The notes under the pieces: generated by a model
Database searches by the model: none
The model's input: the letters and a program-made list of their open reading frames with translations, nothing else
What the model was told of the DNA's origin: nothing
Shown here: in pieces, positions 61,243 to 64,000 of the stretch
Numbering within the stretch: the first letter of the stretch is position 1
How the letters are laid out: every line of letters begins with the position of its first letter
DNA from: Celeribacter indicus
Lineage (GTDB): Bacteria; Pseudomonadota; Alphaproteobacteria; Rhodobacterales; Rhodobacteraceae
Assembly: GCF_000819565.1 (NCBI RefSeq)
Contig: NZ_CP004393.1
Coordinates: 2,604,001 to 2,668,000, forward strand
Direction of reading: 5' to 3'
Length of the DNA stretch: 64,000 nucleotides
Translations under genes and position numbers: made by a program

Positions 61243-62288
61243 CCGTCCATCTCCGCGAGCTGCGCCGCCTGGTGATCCGCGATCAGCGCGTCGATCACCT
61301 CGTCGAGATCGCCGTTCATCACCTGATCGAGCTTGTAGAGCGTCAGGTTGATGCGGTGATCGGTCATGCGTCCCTGCGGGAAATTGTAGGTGCGGATGCG
61401 TTCGGACCGGTCGCCGGAACCGACCTGGCTCCGGCGGGAGGCGGAGCGTTCGTCGTGCAGCCGCCGGCGCTCTGCGTCATATAGCCGCGCCCGCAGCACG
61501 TTCATCGCGATCTCGCGGTTGCGGTGCTGGGATTTTTCCGAGGAGGTGACGACGATGCCGCTGGGGACATGGGTGATGCGCACGGCCGAATCCGTGGTGT
61601 TGACATGCTGTCCCCCCGCCCCCGAGGAGCGCATCGTGTCGATGCGCAGATCGGCCGGGTCGAGGCGGAGATCCACCTCCTGCGCCTCCGGCAGCACGGC
61701 GACGGTGGCCGCGGAGGTGTGGATCCGCCCGCCGCTCTCGGTCTCGGGCACGCGCTGGACGCGGTGGACGCCGGATTCGAATTTCAGCCGGGCGAAGACA
61801 CCCTCGCCCGAGATGCGCACCACCGCCTCCCGGATCCCGCCCAGTTCGCTCTCGGCGAGATCGACGATTTCCACCGTCCAGCCGCGCGCCTCGGCATAGC
61901 GCTGGTACATGCGCAGCAGATCGCCTGCGAAGAGCGCCGCCTCCTCGCCGCCCGTGCCGGGGCGGATCTCCACGATCGCCGGGCGCGCATCGGCCGCGTC
62001 CTTCGGCAGAAGCGCGATCCGGAGCGCCTCGTCCGCCTCGGGCAGGCGCTTGCGCAGGGCGGGCAGCTCATCTTCGGCCAGCGCCCGCATCTCGGGGTCG
62101 GACAGCATCGCCTCGGCCTCGGCGATATCGGAGAGGAGCGTGCGATAGGCGCGGATCTGGTCGACGACGGGTTTCAGCTCCGCATACTCGCGGCCGAGCG
62201 CGGCGATGTCGCCCGTGCCCGCGCTCATCGCGGCCTCGACGTATTCGAAACGCTGGGTGATCTGGTGGAGACGGTCTTCGGGTATCAT
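61239..62288 (-). CDS. prfA: Peptide chain release factor 1 (RF1)
   Basis: Ends translation at UAA and UAG. The 349 residues have a helical domain 1, the RF1-type block [20 protein letters not shown], the GGQ motif in [20 protein letters not shown] and [23 protein letters not shown] at 62288 follows the family start (MIPEDRLHQ). It is translationally coupled to prmC. Confidence 0.97.
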   Translation of the reverse strand: MIPEDRLHQITQRFEYVEAAMSAGTGDIAALGREYAELKPVVDQIRAYRTLLSDIAEAEAMLSDPEMRALAEDELPALRKRLPEADEALRIALLPKDAADARPAIVEIRPGTGGEEAALFAGDLLRMYQRYAEARGWTVEIVDLAESELGGIREAVVRISGEGVFARLKFESGVHRVQRVPETESGGRIHTSAATVAVLPEAQEVDLRLDPADLRIDTMRSSGAGGQHVNTTDSAVRITHVPSGIVVTSSEKSQHRNREIAMNVLRARLYDAERRRLHDERSASRRSQVGSGDRSERIRTYNFPQGRMTDHRINLTLYKLDQVMNGDLDEVIDALIADHQAAQLAEMDG

Positions 62289-62344
62289 GAGGGGTCTGTT
62301 GCGCCGAAAATGCGGGCCGGTCAAGCGGCGGCGTCGCGGCGGAT

Positions 62345-62366
62345 GAGTATTTGTGGCAGCAAAAAG
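62345..62366 (+). repeat. 22-base dispersed element, copy 3
   Basis: GAGTATTT, GT, GGCAGCAAAAAG. It abuts the stop codon of the DUF1499 gene (minus strand), so relative to that gene it is read as its complement. Confidence 0.85.
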
Positions 62367-62783
62367 CTAGACGCCCGCGGCTGCGATCCAGTCGCGCAGG
62401 CGGGCGGCGTTGGTGCCGAAATCACCCCTACCGAAGCGTTGGCGGGCGAGAAGCGCCAGTTCCGCCCCGGCCTCGTGCGGGCGCACGGCGACGGTGGTGT
62501 AGTCGGGCAGGCCCCAGAAGCCCGAGCGCGTGACATAGCTCATCCGCCCCTCGCCCGCCGATCCGGCGATGTGGCGGGTGCGCGGCCATGTGGCGGCCAC
62601 GGCGTCGATCTGCGCGAGCGCCTCCGCGGGCGGATGCGGCACGGCGAGCAGGCGTTTCGCGCCGCGGCGGCCGGGGTCGGCAGCGGCGAAGGGATCGACA
62701 TGCCAGCGCGCGGGATCGGTGGGCGCGAGCCGGATGACGGCCTGGAGGACGAGGAAGAGCCCGAGCAGGATCCAGAGCGCCAT
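62367..62783 (-). CDS. DUF1499 protein
   Basis: A 138-residue protein with an N-terminal hydrophobic anchor (MALWILLGLFLVLQAVIRL) and a DUF1499 body: ATWPRTRHIAGSAGEGRMSY, WGLPDYTTVAV and ALLARQRFGRGDFGTNAARL. Function unknown. ATG at 62783 follows GGAAGG. Two bases separate it from the speB stop, so they are cotranscribed. Confidence 0.82.
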   Translation of the reverse strand: MALWILLGLFLVLQAVIRLAPTDPARWHVDPFAAADPGRRGAKRLLAVPHPPAEALAQIDAVAATWPRTRHIAGSAGEGRMSYVTRSGFWGLPDYTTVAVRPHEAGAELALLARQRFGRGDFGTNAARLRDWIAAAGV

Positions 62784-62785
62784 GG

Positions 62786-63748
62786 TCACGCCTTCCGCCG
62801 CGTCCAGCCGTAAAGCGCGACGATCTCCATCGCCACATGGGCACCCGCCACGGCGGTGGCGCCGGTCGTGTCATAGGGCGGGGAGACCTCGACGATGTCG
62901 CCGCCGGTGAGGCGGACGCCGGCGAGATCGCGCAGGATCGCCGCCGCCTGCCAGCTGGCGAGCCCGCCCCAGACCGGCGTGCCGGTGCCCGGCGCGAAGG
63001 CGGGGTCGAGGCAGTCGATGTCGAAGGTGAGATAGCAATTGCCGGTGCCGACGATGCGCTTCACCTCCTGCGCCACCCAGCCCGGCCCGCGCTCATGCAC
63101 GCAGCGCGCGTCGAGCGTGGTCATGCCGAGCGTGTCGGGATTGTCGGTGCGGATGCCGATCTGGACCGACGTCTCGGGATCGACGAGCCCGGTCTTCACC
63201 GCCTTGTAGAACATCGTTCCGTGGTCGATCCGCGTCAGGTCGTCATCGGCCCATGTGTCCGAATGGGCGTCGAAATGGATAAGGCTGAGGGGGCCGAACC
63301 TTTCGGCATGGGCCTTCAGGATCGGATAGCTGATGGAATGATCGCCGCCGAGCGCGAGGCTTCCGGCGCCGGAGGCGAGGATCCCGCGGATATGGGCGGT
63401 GAGCGCGTCGGGGAAGTCGGCCACCTTTGCGTAGTCGAAGGGCAGGTCGCCATAATCGACCACGGTGAACTCGTCGAAGGGGGAATAGCCCCAGCCATAG
63501 GGCGCGTCGAAGGCCTGAAGCGTCGAGGCCTCCCGGATCGCGCGGGGGCCGAGCCGCGTGCCTGGGCGATTCGTCACCGCCTGGTCGAAAGGCACGCCGG
63601 TGATGGCCAGATCGACGCCGGCGAGGTCCTTCGTGTAGCGCCGGCGGAAGGTCGAGGTGGCGCCGCCAAAGGCGTTTTCGAAGGCGAGTCCCCGTCCCGG
63701 ACCGGTGAAGGCCAGATCAATCTGGGTCTTTGCGTCTTCGAGCGCCAT
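62786..63748 (-). CDS. speB: Agmatinase (SpeB/ureohydrolase family)
   Basis: Manganese enzyme that should hydrolyse agmatine to putrescine and urea. The 320 residues carry the metal-binding blocks SLALGGDHSISYPILK, LIHFDAHSDTWADDD and FDIDCLDPAFAPGTGTPVWG. Other ureohydrolases (guanidinopropionase, guanidinobutyrase) share these, so the exact substrate is uncertain. Confidence 0.9.
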   Translation of the reverse strand: MALEDAKTQIDLAFTGPGRGLAFENAFGGATSTFRRRYTKDLAGVDLAITGVPFDQAVTNRPGTRLGPRAIREASTLQAFDAPYGWGYSPFDEFTVVDYGDLPFDYAKVADFPDALTAHIRGILASGAGSLALGGDHSISYPILKAHAERFGPLSLIHFDAHSDTWADDDLTRIDHGTMFYKAVKTGLVDPETSVQIGIRTDNPDTLGMTTLDARCVHERGPGWVAQEVKRIVGTGNCYLTFDIDCLDPAFAPGTGTPVWGGLASWQAAAILRDLAGVRLTGGDIVEVSPPYDTTGATAVAGAHVAMEIVALYGWTRRKA

Positions 63749-63834
63749 CGCGGTGGTCTCCCCTTGCCTGTCGCCGCCACTCTAGCGCGGCAGACGGGCT
63801 TGGCAATCGCGGCGGCGGGCGGGGAAAAGGAAAT

Positions 63835-63866
63835 GGGCCTCCCGTGCTGCTGCGAACGGGAGGCCC
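63835..63866 (-). terminator. Terminator after the partial porin-like gene
   Basis: GGGCCTCCCGT (63835-63845) pairs with ACGGGAGGCCC (63856-63866), 11 bp, followed on the minus strand by ATTTCCTTTTCC. Confidence 0.8.
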
Positions 63867-63924
63867 GGAGCGGGGCATGCGGTGGGGTACGAGGGGAGCC
63901 GCCGCATGCCGCCGAGGGGAACAC

Positions 63925-64000
63925 TCAGAAGCGGAAGGACACGCGCGCACCCAGCGTGGTGGCGGAGAGGTCTTCGCCGCTGTCGTCGAACTCGTCAAAC
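63925..64000 (-). CDS. C-terminus of a probable outer-membrane porin (runs off right edge)
   Basis: Only the last 24 codons are inside the window: FDEFDDSGEDLSATTLGARV then SFRF and stop. The alternating pattern and the C-terminal Phe are typical of the last strand of an outer-membrane beta-barrel (the signal recognised by BamA). A strong terminator follows. The identity as porin is inferred from this end alone. Confidence 0.55.
   Translation of the reverse strand, partial: FDEFDDSGEDLSATTLGARVSFRF

Overview
The window is high-GC, tightly packed chromosomal DNA from an alphaproteobacterium, most probably a member of the Rhodobacterales (Rhodobacter/roseobacter group). The evidence is a CtrA master regulator with its antagonist SciP beside it, LpxI instead of LpxH in lipid A synthesis, an IalB-family secreted protein, a DUF1127 gene followed by a CcsR-type small RNA, and many four-base ATGA/GTGA start-stop overlaps. 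I see no rRNA, tRNA, CRISPR array, prophage or insertion sequence. Almost every gene is a core gene, so the less ordinary material lies in the intergenic regions.

Layout. 1-2 kb: ligA (cut by the left edge), ctrA and sciP on the minus strand. 2-4.4 kb: mnmA, an LprI-type protein, a small c-type cytochrome and a DUF2059 protein. 4.4-16.7 kb: a long minus-strand envelope cluster read pyrH-frr-uppS-cdsA-dxr-rseP-(43-aa membrane protein)-bamA-ompH-fabZ-lpxA-lpxI-lpxB. It joins isoprenoid carrier synthesis, phospholipid synthesis, outer-membrane assembly and lipid A synthesis; lpxD is absent from it and lies at 34-35 kb with its own acyl carrier protein and ketoacyl synthase. 16.8-23.6 kb: miaA, an AraC regulator, a secreted acidic protein, a lytic transglycosylase, ssb, a tandem universal stress protein, and aroK-aroB. 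23.8-31.2 kb: a 45-aa membrane protein, a 532-aa unknown exported protein, xerD, a CorC/HlyC protein, rlmJ, htpX and a HerA-like ATPase.

31.2-38.4 kb has the largest non-coding stretches. One (31.2-31.8 kb) carries two candidate small RNAs ending in intrinsic terminators, then an 8-codon leader ORF that overlaps the start of ialB. Another (37.0-37.7 kb) separates divergent L,D-transpeptidase and DUF882 peptidase genes. 38.5-42.6 kb: modE-modA-modB-modC molybdate uptake with three ModE-box-like operators, plus an orphan xdhC. 42.7-43.0 kb: DUF1127 gene plus CcsR-type RNA. 43.3-51 kb: kdsA, small proteins including a Pmp3 homologue, ndk, an ABC-F ATPase, marC, an aspartyl protease, and pepA-holC. 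51.2-58.8 kb: lptF-lptG-lptD-surA-pdxA-rsmA, an outer-membrane assembly operon. 58.8-64 kb: a VOC protein, DUF4167, prfA-prmC, DUF1499, speB and the C-terminal end of a probable porin.

No defence or mobile island is visible. The most interesting observations are the two small-RNA candidates between the HerA-like gene and ialB (one built from two near-identical 23-nt hairpin modules that share a sequence motif with a hairpin array behind the DUF882 gene), the CcsR-type RNA, the three ModE-like boxes around a ModE lacking its molybdate-binding domain, a 22-base element repeated three times, and several regulatory signals that overlap ribosome binding sites.
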